A stretch of 42,883 nt of DNA, from contig JBEKHI010000015.1 in NCBI GenBank assembly GCA_050012355.1, forward strand, positions 1 to 42,883, in the 5' to 3' direction. A model generated the notes under the pieces. It had not been told where the DNA came from. It searched no databases and saw nothing but the letters and a program-made list of their open reading frames with translations. This DNA is from JBEKHI01 sp050012355 (GTDB lineage: Bacteria; Actinomycetota; Actinomycetes; Streptosporangiales; Streptosporangiaceae). Numbering within the stretch: position 1 is the stretch's first letter; the number at the start of each line of letters is the position of its first letter. Positions 7,897-16,627 of this stretch are shown one piece after another. The translations under genes and the position numbers were made by a program.

Positions 7897-9195
7897 ATGC
7901 GCGGCAACCGGCCATACCCCAGAAACAGATACTTTGCCATTGCGCTCGCCGCGGCTACGGCGATCACGCTCGCCGCCTGCGGCAGCAGCGGCGGAAGCTC
8001 ACCCCCGAGCAGCACCGGCAAGGTCACCATCACCTGGTGGCACAACGGCAGCACCAACCCGCTGCGGACCGTCTGGCAGCAGGTAGCGGATGCCTATCAC
8101 GCCTCGAACCCGAAAGTCTCGTTCTCCATCAGCCCGATCCAGAGCAACGACTTCGCCACGAAGATCCCGCTCGCACTGGACTCGGGTAATCCGCCCGACA
8201 TCTACCAGCAGTGGGGCGGCGGGCAGGAGGCCACCCAGCAGAAGTCAGGCAAGCTGGCCGACCTCGGCACCTACGACCAGAGCTGGATCAGCGAGATAGG
8301 CACGGCCGCCGCCAACTGGCAGGTCAACGGCCAGCAGTACGGCGTGCCATACGACCTGCACATCGTCGGCTTCTGGTACCGCAAGGACCTGTTCGCGAAG
8401 GCCGGAATCAGCTCCCCGCCGACCACGATCGCCGAGCTCGAGTCCGACGACGCGTTGCTCAAGGCGCACGGCATCACCCCCATCGCGGTCGGTTCCAAGG
8501 ACAAATGGCCGGACGCCTTCTGGTGGGAGTACTTCGCGCTGCGGGAATGCTCGCCGTCGGTGATCAAGCAGGCGATGACCTCGATGAACCTGTCGGCGTC
8601 CTGCTTTTCCAAGGCGTCAACCGACTTGACCGCGTTCATGAAGACCAATCCGTTCCAGACTGGTTTTCTCGGCACCGCTTCCCAGGTGGGCGCCGGCAGC
8701 TCGGCGGGCATGGTCGGTAGCGGCAAGGCCGCCATGGAGTTGCAGGGCGACTGGGAGCTCGGCGTGATCGACGGCCTGGAGGGCAACGACAACGCTAACG
8801 CCGACCTCGGCTGGTTCCCGTTCCCGGCGGTCACCGGCGGCTCGGGCGATCAGACCGCGCTGCTCGGCGGCGGCGACGGGTTCTCCTGCACGACCGGCGC
8901 CGCGGAGCCCGCCTGCGCGAACTTCCTCGGCTACATCGACAGCAAGCCCGTGCAGGAGAAGCTGGTGGAACAGGGCGACGTGGGGCTGCCCGCGAACAAC
9001 GCGGCGGCCGTCGTGCTCACCGACCCGGCCCTGAAGTCGGTCGTGCAGGCCCGGGCGTCAGCCAGCTACCTGCAGACCTACTTCGACATCGCGCTGCCGA
9101 CCGCCCAGGGACAGAACCTGGACAGCGCCATCGCGAACTTCTTCGCCGGACAGGGAACCAACCAGCAGATCATCTCCTCGGTATCCACCCCATGA
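7897..9195 (+). CDS. Sugar ABC transporter substrate-binding lipoprotein (family 1)
   Basis: The 432-residue protein starts at ATG 7897, eight bases after GGAG. A lipoprotein signal ends in LAAC with Cys28. The mature part has VTITWWHNGSTNPLRTVWQQ, then DIYQQWGGGQ, and later AAMELQGDWELGVI, typical of cluster B (family 1) oligosaccharide-binding proteins. It would be lipid-anchored outside the membrane and deliver sugar to the two permeases downstream. The stop overlaps the next start by 4 bp (ATGA). An in-frame start at 7831 falls within the operator palindrome and was rejected. Control by the divergent LacI protein is likely. Confidence 0.93.
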   Translation: MRGNRPYPRNRYFAIALAAATAITLAACGSSGGSSPPSSTGKVTITWWHNGSTNPLRTVWQQVADAYHASNPKVSFSISPIQSNDFATKIPLALDSGNPPDIYQQWGGGQEATQQKSGKLADLGTYDQSWISEIGTAAANWQVNGQQYGVPYDLHIVGFWYRKDLFAKAGISSPPTTIAELESDDALLKAHGITPIAVGSKDKWPDAFWWEYFALRECSPSVIKQAMTSMNLSASCFSKASTDLTAFMKTNPFQTGFLGTASQVGAGSSAGMVGSGKAAMELQGDWELGVIDGLEGNDNANADLGWFPFPAVTGGSGDQTALLGGGDGFSCTTGAAEPACANFLGYIDSKPVQEKLVEQGDVGLPANNAAAVVLTDPALKSVVQARASASYLQTYFDIALPTAQGQNLDSAIANFFAGQGTNQQIISSVSTP

Positions 9196-10178
9196 CGGAA
9201 ACCGCCGTGCAGGCGGCCCGGACGACGCCGCGGGCTCGTGCCGTCGCGGCGTCGTACGGGCGGCTGTCGCCGCGCCGCCGGGCGTCGCTGCGCAAGGCGG
9301 CCGAGCTGACGTTGCTCCTGGGGCCGCCGCTCGCGCTGTTCGTCACGTTCGTCTTCGCCCCCATCGTGATCGCGGCGGACTACAGCCTCTACAACTGGAC
9401 CGGCTTCGGGCCGTTGAACGATTTCACCGGGGTGGCGAACTACCGGATCGCGTTCGACGACCCAGTGTTCCGCGAGTCGATCGAGCACACCCTCATCCTG
9501 GCGGCGCTGTCGGTCGTCATCCAGCTCCCGATCAGCCTCGGCATCGCGCTGCTGCTGAACCGTCGCTTCTGGGGGCGCACCCTGGTACGGCTCGCGGTCT
9601 TCGCGCCGTACGTGGTCGCCCCGGCCATCACCGGCGTGATGTGGTCGCTGATCCTGCAGCCCGCCGGCTTCTTCGACCAGGTGCTGACCTCGCTCGGCCT
9701 GGGCGGGCTCGTGCACCAGTGGCTGGCCAGCATCCACCTCGTGCTGTACGCCATGTTCGCGGTGCTCACCTGGCAGTACATCGGGTTCGGCATCGTGCTG
9801 CTGCTCGCCGGGCTGCAGGGCATACCGGCTTCGTTGCGGGAAGCGGCGGCGATTGACGGCGCGTCGCCGTGGCAGGTCGTTAGGCGGATCGTTCTCCCGC
9901 TGCTCGGCCCCACGATCCGGATCTGGATCTTCCTGTCGGTCATCGGCTCGCTGCAGGTCTTCGACGTCGTGTGGATCATGACCGAGGGCGGGCCCGCCGA
10001 CGCGTCGCAGACCATCGTCACGTACATGATCAGTAAGGGGTTCCAGGTGACGGAGTTCGGCTACGGCGCCGCGATCTCGGTCATACTGTTCGTGCTGTCC
10101 CTGGTGTTCGCGCTGCTGTATCAGCGGTTCGCGCTGCGCCGGGACACCAGGGGCGCGCTGACCAGGGCGGTGGGCTAG
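9192..10178 (+). CDS. Sugar ABC transporter permease, MalF-like
   Basis: The 328-residue membrane protein has six predicted helices (for example PPLALFVTFVFAPIVIAADY and ILFVLSLVFALLY). The cytoplasmic EAA loop, EAAAIDGASPWQVVRRIVLP, couples to the ATPase. The long N-terminus before the first helix is typical of MalF/UgpA-type subunits. It overlaps the binding-protein stop by 4 bp and abuts the next permease with no gap. No ATP-binding subunit is encoded nearby; actinomycetes commonly use one shared ATPase (MsiK) for several such importers, so that is probable here. Confidence 0.93.
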   Translation: MTETAVQAARTTPRARAVAASYGRLSPRRRASLRKAAELTLLLGPPLALFVTFVFAPIVIAADYSLYNWTGFGPLNDFTGVANYRIAFDDPVFRESIEHTLILAALSVVIQLPISLGIALLLNRRFWGRTLVRLAVFAPYVVAPAITGVMWSLILQPAGFFDQVLTSLGLGGLVHQWLASIHLVLYAMFAVLTWQYIGFGIVLLLAGLQGIPASLREAAAIDGASPWQVVRRIVLPLLGPTIRIWIFLSVIGSLQVFDVVWIMTEGGPADASQTIVTYMISKGFQVTEFGYGAAISVILFVLSLVFALLYQRFALRRDTRGALTRAVG

Positions 10179-11036
10179 ATGGCGGCGGTCGCCGCTGTCG
10201 GTGTGGCGCGGCGGCGCCGGCTGTCCCCCGTGCTGCCGCTGACCTACCTGGTCTCTATCGTGCTGGTCGGCCTCTCGGTGGTGCCGATCCTGCTGATAAT
10301 CGTGAACGGGTTCCGGTCCAACGCCCAGATCAACAACAGCCCGGCCGGGGTGCCCAGTCCGTGGGTGTGGTCCAACTACTCGTCGGTCCTGACGTCCTCG
10401 GCGTTCTGGGAGTTCCTCGGCAACAGCGCGCTGGTCGCGGTGATCGCGACGGGTTTGACGGTGGTGCTCGGGTCGATGGCCGGGTTCGCGCTGTCGCGGT
10501 ACTCCTTCCGCGGCCGTGAGGTGTTCTACACGATCTTCGTCGCCGGGCTGCTGCTGCCGATCCAGGTCGGCTCGCTGCCGCTGTACCTGCTGCTCGACCG
10601 GCTGCAGATGCTGAACAGCGAGGTCTGGGTAGGAGTCGCCGAGGCGGCGTACACCCTGCCGATCACCATCGTCATCCTGCGGCCGTTCATGCGCGCCATC
10701 CCCGGCGACCTGGAGGACGCCGCGGTCGTCGACGGGGCGTCGCGGCTGCGGTTCTTCGTCCGTATCCTGCTCCCGCTGTCGCGGCCGGCCCTGATCACCG
10801 TGGCGCTGCTGGCGTTCGTCACGTCGTGGAACCAGTACCTGCTGCCGTTGCTGGCGTTCAACGTCACGTCGAAGTACACGCTGCCGCTGGGCGACGCCAC
10901 CTTCCAGACCGAGTACTCGCAGAACACCGCCGGGATCATGGCGTTCACCGCGCTGTCCATCCTGCCCGCGCTCGCCTTCTTCCTCATCGCCCAGCGACAG
11001 CTAGTAGCCGGAGCGGCCGGAGCGGTCAAGGGGTGA
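10179..11036 (+). CDS. Sugar ABC transporter permease, MalG-like
   Basis: The 285-residue protein has six membrane segments and the EAA loop EDAAVVDGASRLRFFVRILL followed by PLSRP, as in MalG/UgpE subunits. The ATG directly follows the stop of the MalF-like gene. MalF- and MalG-type subunits pair to form the channel for the lipoprotein at 7897-9195. The gene ends the importer transcript. The 113 bp to the convergent LCP gene hold the dimeric palindromic repeat at 11075-11127, which could also act as a two-way terminator. The substrate is not defined beyond an oligosaccharide. Confidence 0.93.
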   Translation: MAAVAAVGVARRRRLSPVLPLTYLVSIVLVGLSVVPILLIIVNGFRSNAQINNSPAGVPSPWVWSNYSSVLTSSAFWEFLGNSALVAVIATGLTVVLGSMAGFALSRYSFRGREVFYTIFVAGLLLPIQVGSLPLYLLLDRLQMLNSEVWVGVAEAAYTLPITIVILRPFMRAIPGDLEDAAVVDGASRLRFFVRILLPLSRPALITVALLAFVTSWNQYLLPLLAFNVTSKYTLPLGDATFQTEYSQNTAGIMAFTALSILPALAFFLIAQRQLVAGAAGAVKG

Positions 11037-11074
11037 TCTGGGTGCCCGGTGCCCCCCTCTGGTGCTCGGCGGCC

Positions 11075-11127
11075 GCTATCGATGGCCCATCGATGGTGCT
11101 ATCGCGCTATCGATGGCCCATCGATGG
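11075..11127. repeat. Dimeric palindromic repeat, copy R1
   Basis: GCTATCGATGGCCCATCGATGG occurs twice (11075-11096 and 11106-11127), exactly 31 bp apart. Each unit contains ATCGATGG-C-CCATCGAT, an 8-bp inverted repeat around one base. R1 lies between the convergent ends of the MalG-like permease and the LCP gene. R4 matches it at about 46 of 53 positions. No coding function is apparent. Confidence 0.8.
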
Positions 11128-11149
11128 CGGCCCTCCAGCCGTGCGAAGG

Positions 11150-12613
11150 CTAGTCGACGCAGGGGACGCCGTTGACGGATGACGGGGCGGCGGGGGCGGC
11201 GTTCGATAGGGCGGCGGGGACCTCGGTGGCGTCGGTGCCGAGCAGCACGCGCACCTGGGCGGGCGGCAGCGTCGCGTCAGGGGTCGCGGTGACGCCCAAC
11301 GTCGCGGCGATCCGCTCCGCGTTCCCGGCTACCTTCGTCCCGTACACCACCGCGGTGGCGGCCTGCGGAGCGGTGTTGCCGACGTGGCCCGCGCGGTACC
11401 CGAGACCGGTCAGCGCCGATGAGACCTGCGCGGCGAGGCCGGTAGTCTGACCGCCGTTCAGCACGCTGACGGTGACCTTGGCCGGGGCGATCGCGGGCGC
11501 GCTGGGCTTGGCGGCCTGGGCGGGCGCGGACGGCGGCGGGTAGAACGCGTTCTGGACGATCTGCTGTATCTGCGCCGGGTTGACGAGGTTGGCGTCCTGT
11601 CCGTCCATCTCGCCGTAACCGGAGATCGGCAGCGTGCGGAAGTCCATGTCCTTGGTGTCCAGCGTGCGCATCTGGGCGGCGAAGTCCATCAGGTTCCAGC
11701 CGGCGTCGGTGATCACGTATTGCTGGGCGACCGACAGCAGCGCCTGGATCTTCGTCAGGTCGTTCAGCGCGCCCTCGGCCCGCAACTGGTGCAGCACCGA
11801 CGTCAGGAAGGCCTGCTGACGGCGGGTGCGGTCCAGGTCGCCGTTCGGCAGCCCGTGCCGCTGACGGACGAACGCCAGCGCCTGGGCGGCCGCTAGGTGC
11901 TGGTACCCGGCCGGGAAGTCCGCCCCCGAGTAGGAGTCCTGCACCGGGTGCCGCAGGCAGACGTTCACGCCGCCGAGGACCTTGGCCAGTTCGTAGAACC
12001 CGACCATGTTGATCTCGGCGAAGTGGTCGATGTGCACGCCGGTCAGCTGCTGCACGGTGGCGACGGTCGCGGCCCGGCCCGCCTCGTTGCCCTGATAGGC
12101 GATCTGGTCCTGGCTCAGCTGGGTTGACCGGAGCTTTGCCTGCTCGTAGTACATGCTCACGCCGTACGCCTGGTCGATCTTGCCCTGCTGTTGCGGGCCG
12201 ATCGTGCCGGCGAACGAGACCCAGTCATCGCGCGGGATGGAGAATCCGGTGACCTGGTTGCCGCCGGCCGAGATGTGCAGCAGGATCAGCGTGTTGGTGT
12301 CGTTCCCGCCGACGCCCTGCTGCGTGACACCCCGCACGCTTCCGGCGTGCAGCGCGGCGAGGATGTCCGGGGACAGGACGTTTCCGTTCCAGTCGGTCCG
12401 GCTTTCCAGCCCCATGAGCAAAATATTCTGCGCGCCGATGGAAGGGCCGCTGGCAATCGCGTGAGAGCCACCAATGTCGCTCACGTCTCTAACCAGAAAA
12501 TAAGAAAATCCGCTGAAAACCAGTAGTAGCGCTGCTGTTACGCAACTAAGGACAAATCCGGCTCTACTGGCCGTACCCCAGAGAGGTGGGAACTCTCTTC
12601 CTGCCCCGTTCAT
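11150..12613 (-). CDS. LytR-CpsA-Psr (LCP) family cell-wall protein with LytR_C domain
   Basis: The 487-residue protein starts at ATG 12613, after a strong GGAGGAGAGGGC site. A single membrane anchor (about residues 19-42) precedes an extracytoplasmic LCP domain: QNILLMGLESRTDW, DTNTLILLHISAGG, VTGFSIPRDDWV, HFAEINMVGFYELAKVLGGV and ALAFVRQRHGLPNGDLDRTR, with the conserved Asp and Arg residues. A LytR_C domain follows (VTVSVLNGGQTTGLAAQVSS through VVYGTK). LCP enzymes transfer undecaprenyl-linked polymers such as teichoic acid or arabinogalactan to peptidoglycan. The gene diverges from a DUF6542 membrane protein. A longer open frame up to 13249 is antisense to that gene and is spurious. Confidence 0.92.
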   Translation of the reverse strand: MNGAGREFPPLWGTASRAGFVLSCVTAALLLVFSGFSYFLVRDVSDIGGSHAIASGPSIGAQNILLMGLESRTDWNGNVLSPDILAALHAGSVRGVTQQGVGGNDTNTLILLHISAGGNQVTGFSIPRDDWVSFAGTIGPQQQGKIDQAYGVSMYYEQAKLRSTQLSQDQIAYQGNEAGRAATVATVQQLTGVHIDHFAEINMVGFYELAKVLGGVNVCLRHPVQDSYSGADFPAGYQHLAAAQALAFVRQRHGLPNGDLDRTRRQQAFLTSVLHQLRAEGALNDLTKIQALLSVAQQYVITDAGWNLMDFAAQMRTLDTKDMDFRTLPISGYGEMDGQDANLVNPAQIQQIVQNAFYPPPSAPAQAAKPSAPAIAPAKVTVSVLNGGQTTGLAAQVSSALTGLGYRAGHVGNTAPQAATAVVYGTKVAGNAERIAATLGVTATPDATLPPAQVRVLLGTDATEVPAALSNAAPAAPSSVNGVPCVD

Positions 12614-12706
12614 GCCCTCTCCTCCGAATTGGCGGGCAGACCTCTCTCCGCGTAGGGTACCCGCAGTAGCCCGTAGTGTTGCGGACCGGATAACATTCGA
12701 GATCAA

Positions 12707-13696
12707 ATGAGCGACCCACGATGGCGGGACGTGAACCCGCGCCCGTCCAGCGGGCAGGACGCCGATTCCGGGGCACGCGCCCCCGAGCGGCGACCGCAGC
12801 GCGGTCCAGACCGGAATCCCCCGCCAAGAGCTGGGGGCAGGCCTGCCGCTCCGCCGAGGCGAGAGGCTCCGCCCGTGCGTCAGCCTGGCCGTGGTCCGGC
12901 GGGCGGCCCTAACCGCCGTCCGCCCGCCAGAAGGCCTCCGGTCTCTCGTCGCCCGCCGGCCGCGAACCCCTGGACCTGGGGTGAGATGACCGCGTGGGCC
13001 GCCGTGCTGATCGTGGTCGCCGCGACGCTGGTGGGCATCATCGGCACCGTGGTCACCAAACACGACCCGGGGGTCCTGCTCGGGATCGCCGTCATCGCCG
13101 GGGCGGTCATCGCCGCGATCGGCGTCCGGTACAGCTCCGCGTACCTTTTGGTCCCGGCGCCCACGCTCGCCTACGTTCTCGGGGCGATGGCGAGCGGATA
13201 CGTCCATGACCGCTCGGTGGACACCTCCCATACCGAACTTGCTCTGCACGCGGCCGAATGGGTCGGCGCCGGCTTCCTGTGGATGTCCGCGGGAACCATC
13301 GCGGCGCTCGTCATCGCCATCGGCCGGTGGCTCTGGGCCCGTCGCGACCTGTGGCTGTCCAGGGGCGGCCGTCGACCGGCGCCCGCCGGTGCTGGTGCTG
13401 GCCCTGCTGGTGCTGGCCCTGCTGGTGCTGGCCCTGGTGCTGGCGACCCTAGGCTCCGCGAGCGCGAGACCGCCCGTCCCCCGCGCCCGGGCTTCACTCC
13501 GGCCCCGTCGGCGGCTCCCCCGGCTCCCGCCTTCACGCCGAAGGCTAAGACCGGCACCTACCCGCGCTCAGGCGCGCCATCCCCCACCGCCAGGCCTCCG
13601 GCCTCCGACGCCCCCCGGGGCGCCGCCGAGCCGCGCCGCCCCCGGCCAAGCTCCACCCAGGACGGCCGCTACTACGACGACGAGACCTGGCGCTAA
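12707..13696 (+). CDS. DUF6542-like membrane protein with Pro/Arg-rich tails
   Basis: The 329-residue protein has three parts. The N-terminal tail (residues 1-88) is rich in Pro, Arg and Gly. A central block (about 90-215) has four hydrophobic helices, including WGEMTAWAAVLIVVAATLVG and SSAYLLVPAPTLAYVLGA. The C-terminal tail is Ala/Pro-rich with a five-residue AGAGP repeat. The four-helix block resembles DUF6542, an uncharacterised actinobacterial membrane domain. The protein diverges from the LCP gene, and the 93-bp gap probably holds both promoters. A role in the cell envelope is only suggested by that neighbour. The tails are cytoplasmic by the positive-inside rule. Confidence 0.75.
   Translation: MSDPRWRDVNPRPSSGQDADSGARAPERRPQRGPDRNPPPRAGGRPAAPPRREAPPVRQPGRGPAGGPNRRPPARRPPVSRRPPAANPWTWGEMTAWAAVLIVVAATLVGIIGTVVTKHDPGVLLGIAVIAGAVIAAIGVRYSSAYLLVPAPTLAYVLGAMASGYVHDRSVDTSHTELALHAAEWVGAGFLWMSAGTIAALVIAIGRWLWARRDLWLSRGGRRPAPAGAGAGPAGAGPAGAGPGAGDPRLRERETARPPRPGFTPAPSAAPPAPAFTPKAKTGTYPRSGAPSPTARPPASDAPRGAAEPRRPRPSSTQDGRYYDDETWR
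13391..13435 (+). repeat. Three perfect 15-bp tandem repeats inside the DUF6542-like gene
   Basis: GCTGGTGCTGGCCCT occurs three times head to tail (13391-13405, 13406-13420, 13421-13435), followed by a partial copy. Each codes for Ala-Gly-Ala-Gly-Pro. The unit is a multiple of three, so copy-number change would lengthen or shorten the tail without a frameshift. Confidence 0.9.
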
Positions 13697-13720
13697 CCCC
13701 CGCTAAGGGGCCGCTAAGGG

Positions 13721-13744
13721 GCCATCGATGACCCATCGCTGGGC
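13721..13744. repeat. Palindromic repeat, monomer copy R2
   Basis: GCCATCGATGACCCATCGCTGG followed by GC matches one unit of the R1/R3/R4 family. It sits between the convergent ends of the DUF6542-like gene and the SsuC-like permease, beside a short direct repeat of CGCTAAGGGG. Only a single unit is seen here. Confidence 0.6.
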
Positions 13745-13830
13745 TCGCTAAGGTCGGCGACTCCGGATACCCCGAAGGGAAAGTACAGCTCCAGCTGCAC
13801 CAAGCCTTCCCGTTGTTCCCAGGAACCGTG

Positions 13831-14733
13831 TCAGATGCGGCCGGGGCGGAAGTAGGAGCCGTTCCCTGCCGCCGGGGTGAGGCCTCGGCCGCTGCGGATA
13901 CGGCGGTCAATGGTGCCGAAGATGGCGTCGACGGCCACGCCGAGGATGAGGATGACGATCATGATGGAGATGACCGAGGCCTCATCCGTCTGGTCCTGGT
14001 AGGTGCTCAGCAGCACGCCGAGTGACGGTATCCCCGAGATGGGGATCAGTATCTCTCCGGCCAGCAGCGAACGCCAGGCGAACGCCCAGCTCTGCCGCAG
14101 CCCGGTAACGAAAACGGGCAGCGCGGCTGGCAGGATGAGGCGCCAGTACAGCTGCACCCGCCGCAGGCCCATAACCTGACCCGCCTTTATGAGCAGCGGC
14201 GGGGTGTAGTCGATGCCGGAGATCAGGCCGTTCGCGACCGACGGCGCCGCGTCGAGCACTATCACGAACAGGATCGTCGCCCGGACCTCACCGAACAGGA
14301 TGATCCCGAACGGAAACCAGGCGATCGACGGCATCGTCTGCAGCGCGCTGATCATCGAGCCGACCGCCGCGCGCAACAGCTTGATCCTGGCCACCAGCGC
14401 GCCGATCACGCCGCCGATGACCAGTGCCATCGCGAACCCCTCGACGGCGGTGAGCGCCGTGATGCCAACGGCATGCCATAGCTCGGCGGTGTGGGTCGCG
14501 TCAGCCAGGGTGGACAGCGTGCTCGCCGGGCCAGGGAAGATCAGTTTCTTCCAGCCCGAGAGGTACAGGAGCTCCCAGATGGCCAGCACGATGGCGATGG
14601 CGAGTAGCTTGGGCCATGCCGCGTTCCAGGCCCGTACGGCGAATCCCTGGCGCGCGTCCGCCCCAGCGACCTCGAGCTGGTCAAGGCCGGCCAGCGCCGT
14701 CGCGGTGTTAGCGGGGGCGTCGGCGCTAGCCAT
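13831..14733 (-). CDS. SsuC/TauC-like ABC permease
   Basis: The 300-residue protein has six membrane helices and matches nitrate/sulfonate/taurine-type permeases: AIAIVLAIWELLYLSGW, AVGSMISALQTMPSIAWFPF and the coupling loop AGQVMGLRRVQLYWRLILPA, then WRSLLAGEILI. It would form the homodimeric channel of the importer with the ATPase and binding protein just upstream on the same strand. Its ATG overlaps the ATPase stop by 8 bp, so translation is coupled. The substrate (sulfonate, nitrate, bicarbonate or a pyrimidine precursor) cannot be chosen from the sequence. Confidence 0.9.
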   Translation of the reverse strand: MASADAPANTATALAGLDQLEVAGADARQGFAVRAWNAAWPKLLAIAIVLAIWELLYLSGWKKLIFPGPASTLSTLADATHTAELWHAVGITALTAVEGFAMALVIGGVIGALVARIKLLRAAVGSMISALQTMPSIAWFPFGIILFGEVRATILFVIVLDAAPSVANGLISGIDYTPPLLIKAGQVMGLRRVQLYWRLILPAALPVFVTGLRQSWAFAWRSLLAGEILIPISGIPSLGVLLSTYQDQTDEASVISIMIVILILGVAVDAIFGTIDRRIRSGRGLTPAAGNGSYFRPGRI

Positions 14734-15490
14734 GCCGGATCATCTCCGTTCGCAGCCGGTCGGTGATGGTGCCGGCGAGTTCGGCCACCGGTGCGGAGTC
14801 GATCCGCCGGGGCCGCGGGATATTCACGTCGTAGGTCTCGATGACCCGGCCGGGGCGGCTGGACAGCATCACGACCTTGTCCCCCAGCCGGACCGCCTCC
14901 CGTACGTTGTGGGTAACGAACAAGACAGTGAGCGAACGCCCTTCGCACACCCGGTCCAGCTCTTCGTGCAGCAGGTCACGGGTCATCGCGTCCAGCGCGC
15001 CGAACGGCTCATCCATGCACAGGATGTCCGCTTCCTGCGCTAGCGCGCGGGCCAGCGCGACTCGCTGCCGCATACCGCCAGACAGCTCGTGCGGTCGCTT
15101 GCCGCCGAACTCGCTAAGCGCGACGAGCTCAAGCAACTCGGTGACCCGGGCGGTCCGCTCGGCGCGTGGCACGCCGCGGGCGCGCAGCGCCAAGTCCACG
15201 TTGCCCGCGGCGGACAGCCACGGGAACAACGCGGCTTCCTGGAACATCAGCGCCACCCGGTGGCCGCCTGTATCGACGGTCCCCGCACTCGGTTTGTCCA
15301 GCCCCGCGACCAGCGACAACAGCGTGGACTTGCCGCAGCCGGAGGCTCCGATGAGACAGGTGAAGTCGCCGGGCGCGACGGTCAGCGTCACGTTGTCGAG
15401 GGCCTTGACCGCGGCGGGGCCGCGGCCGTAGACCTTCGAAACGCCGTCCAGTCGTACCTCGGCGGCCACCTGGGTGGCGATGGTGGTCAT
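14726..15490 (-). CDS. SsuB/TauB-like ABC ATPase
   Basis: The protein has about 254 residues from ATG 15490, which overlaps the binding-protein stop as ATGA. It contains Walker A GASGCGKSTLL, a Q-loop MFQEAALFPW, the signature LSGGMRQRVALARAL, Walker B ILCMDEPFGALD and the H-loop VLFVTHNVREAV. The FQE-x-x-LFPW pattern is typical of the nitrate/sulfonate/taurine ATPase subfamily. An in-frame extension to 15598 lies inside the binding-protein gene and was rejected. It powers the importer with the permease at 13831-14733. Confidence 0.93.
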   Translation of the reverse strand: MTTIATQVAAEVRLDGVSKVYGRGPAAVKALDNVTLTVAPGDFTCLIGASGCGKSTLLSLVAGLDKPSAGTVDTGGHRVALMFQEAALFPWLSAAGNVDLALRARGVPRAERTARVTELLELVALSEFGGKRPHELSGGMRQRVALARALAQEADILCMDEPFGALDAMTRDLLHEELDRVCEGRSLTVLFVTHNVREAVRLGDKVVMLSSRPGRVIETYDVNIPRPRRIDSAPVAELAGTITDRLRTEMIRHG

Positions 15491-16515
15491 GAGCTGATCT
15501 GTGCCTCTCCCGCGGCCTTGAGTGCTTCGTTTAGCGGGGTGAGGTCGAGAATCCCGCTGGTGTCGGCGGACTTCTCCAGGCCAACCTCTACGGCCCACTG
15601 AGCCTGCTCGGCGATCGAGGACTCGTCCGGGTCGTTGGTGAACGTGATTTCCTTGAACGAGTCGCTTACCAGCGAGGACTTGAGCGCCTTGCCGGTGTAG
15701 GTGGCGAGCTCGGAGTTCGCGGCGGCCTCAGCCTGCGCGGTGTTGTTGTTGAGGTAGTCGGTGGTCTCGACCTGGGCCTTCAGCAGGTCCTCGACGATGG
15801 CCGGGTGGGCGGACAGGAAACTCGTGCTGACCACCAGCACCGCGGTGACCCCGGTCTGCTTGATCAGCACGTGGCCGCCGTCGGAGACCATCTCGATGTC
15901 GTACGGCGCGGGCTCGTCGCCACCCGCGATCTGGCCGGACTTGAACTCAAGCACGGCGTCCGAGTTCGGCGAGGTCGGCTTGATGTCCACGTCACCGCCA
16001 CCGGTAGTGGTCGTGGACAGCCCGTTCCCCTTGAGCCAGGCGCGCAGCGCGATGTCCTGCGTGTTACCGAGCGACGGAGTGGCCATCGACTGGCCCTTCA
16101 GCTGCGCGGCGCTGGTGATCGAGGACTTGGTGACGATCGAGGCGCCGCCGTCCGCGGCACCCGCGATGACCTTCACCTGGCCGTTGGTCTTCTGGAACGC
16201 CTCAACCGCGGGACCGGGCCCCATGTAAGCGGCGTCGATCTGGCCGGCCAGCAGCGCGGTTACTTCCAGTGTGCCGCTGGTGTAGGTGGAGGTCGACACC
16301 GAGCCCGCGGAGCCCAGCTGCTTAGTGAAGAAACCTTCCTTGACCCCGACGAGCGCGGTGGCGTTAGTAATATTCGCGAGATAACCGAGCCGCACCGTCA
16401 CCGGACTCGCGGCGTTAGTACCGCCGGAGCTGGGGGTGGACGAACCCGAAGAGCACGCGGCAAGCAACAGCGCCCCGCCGATAGCGGCGGCGGCACCGGT
16501 AATAAGTCGGCGCAT
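15487..16515 (-). CDS. SsuA/TauA-like substrate-binding lipoprotein
   Basis: The 342-residue protein starts at ATG 16515. A lipobox, LLLAAC with Cys21, shows lipid anchoring. The mature part has VTVRLGYLANITNATALVGV, DAAYMGPGPAVEAF and VKVIAGAADGGASIV, typical of the NMT1/SsuA-like fold that binds sulfonates, nitrate or similar small anions. ATG 16533 is also in frame (MENDLF), but it overlaps a repeat I take to be an operator, and GGAG at 16525-16530 can serve only the downstream ATG. It is the first gene of a three-gene importer operon. The TauE exporter is 13 kb away, so any sulfonate link between them is speculative. Confidence 0.9.
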   Translation of the reverse strand: MRRLITGAAAAIGGALLLAACSSGSSTPSSGGTNAASPVTVRLGYLANITNATALVGVKEGFFTKQLGSAGSVSTSTYTSGTLEVTALLAGQIDAAYMGPGPAVEAFQKTNGQVKVIAGAADGGASIVTKSSITSAAQLKGQSMATPSLGNTQDIALRAWLKGNGLSTTTTGGGDVDIKPTSPNSDAVLEFKSGQIAGGDEPAPYDIEMVSDGGHVLIKQTGVTAVLVVSTSFLSAHPAIVEDLLKAQVETTDYLNNNTAQAEAAANSELATYTGKALKSSLVSDSFKEITFTNDPDESSIAEQAQWAVEVGLEKSADTSGILDLTPLNEALKAAGEAQISS

Positions 16516-16534
16516 GAACAGATCATTCTCCATT

Positions 16535-16583
16535 GACTTAGTGGGAATCTCGAATACTATACCCCACATCGACTTACTAGGAA
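16535..16583 (-). promoter_or_regulatory. Candidate promoter and operator of the SsuA-like operon
   Basis: On the minus strand, TATAGT (16555-16560) is a good -10 box, about 40 bases before the lipoprotein ATG. A 13-bp direct repeat, GACTTA-C/G-T-A/G-GGAA on the plus strand, occurs at 16571-16583 over the expected -35 and at 16535-16547 just past the start of transcription. The copies are 36 bp apart, so a protein binding both would occlude the promoter. The regulator is not in this window. Confidence 0.5.
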
Positions 16584-16627
16584 ATACGACGGAACGTCAC
16601 TCTTCAATTACGAGCTAACCGGCCCCG

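Noticed and set aside
11075..11127. CRISPR-like repeat
   Set aside because: There are only two units, a short 9-bp gap instead of a spacer, and no cas genes.
12614..13249. N-terminal extension of the LCP protein by about 210 residues
   Set aside because: It is antisense to the DUF6542-like gene, has shadow composition, and a strong ribosome site and membrane anchor mark ATG 12613.
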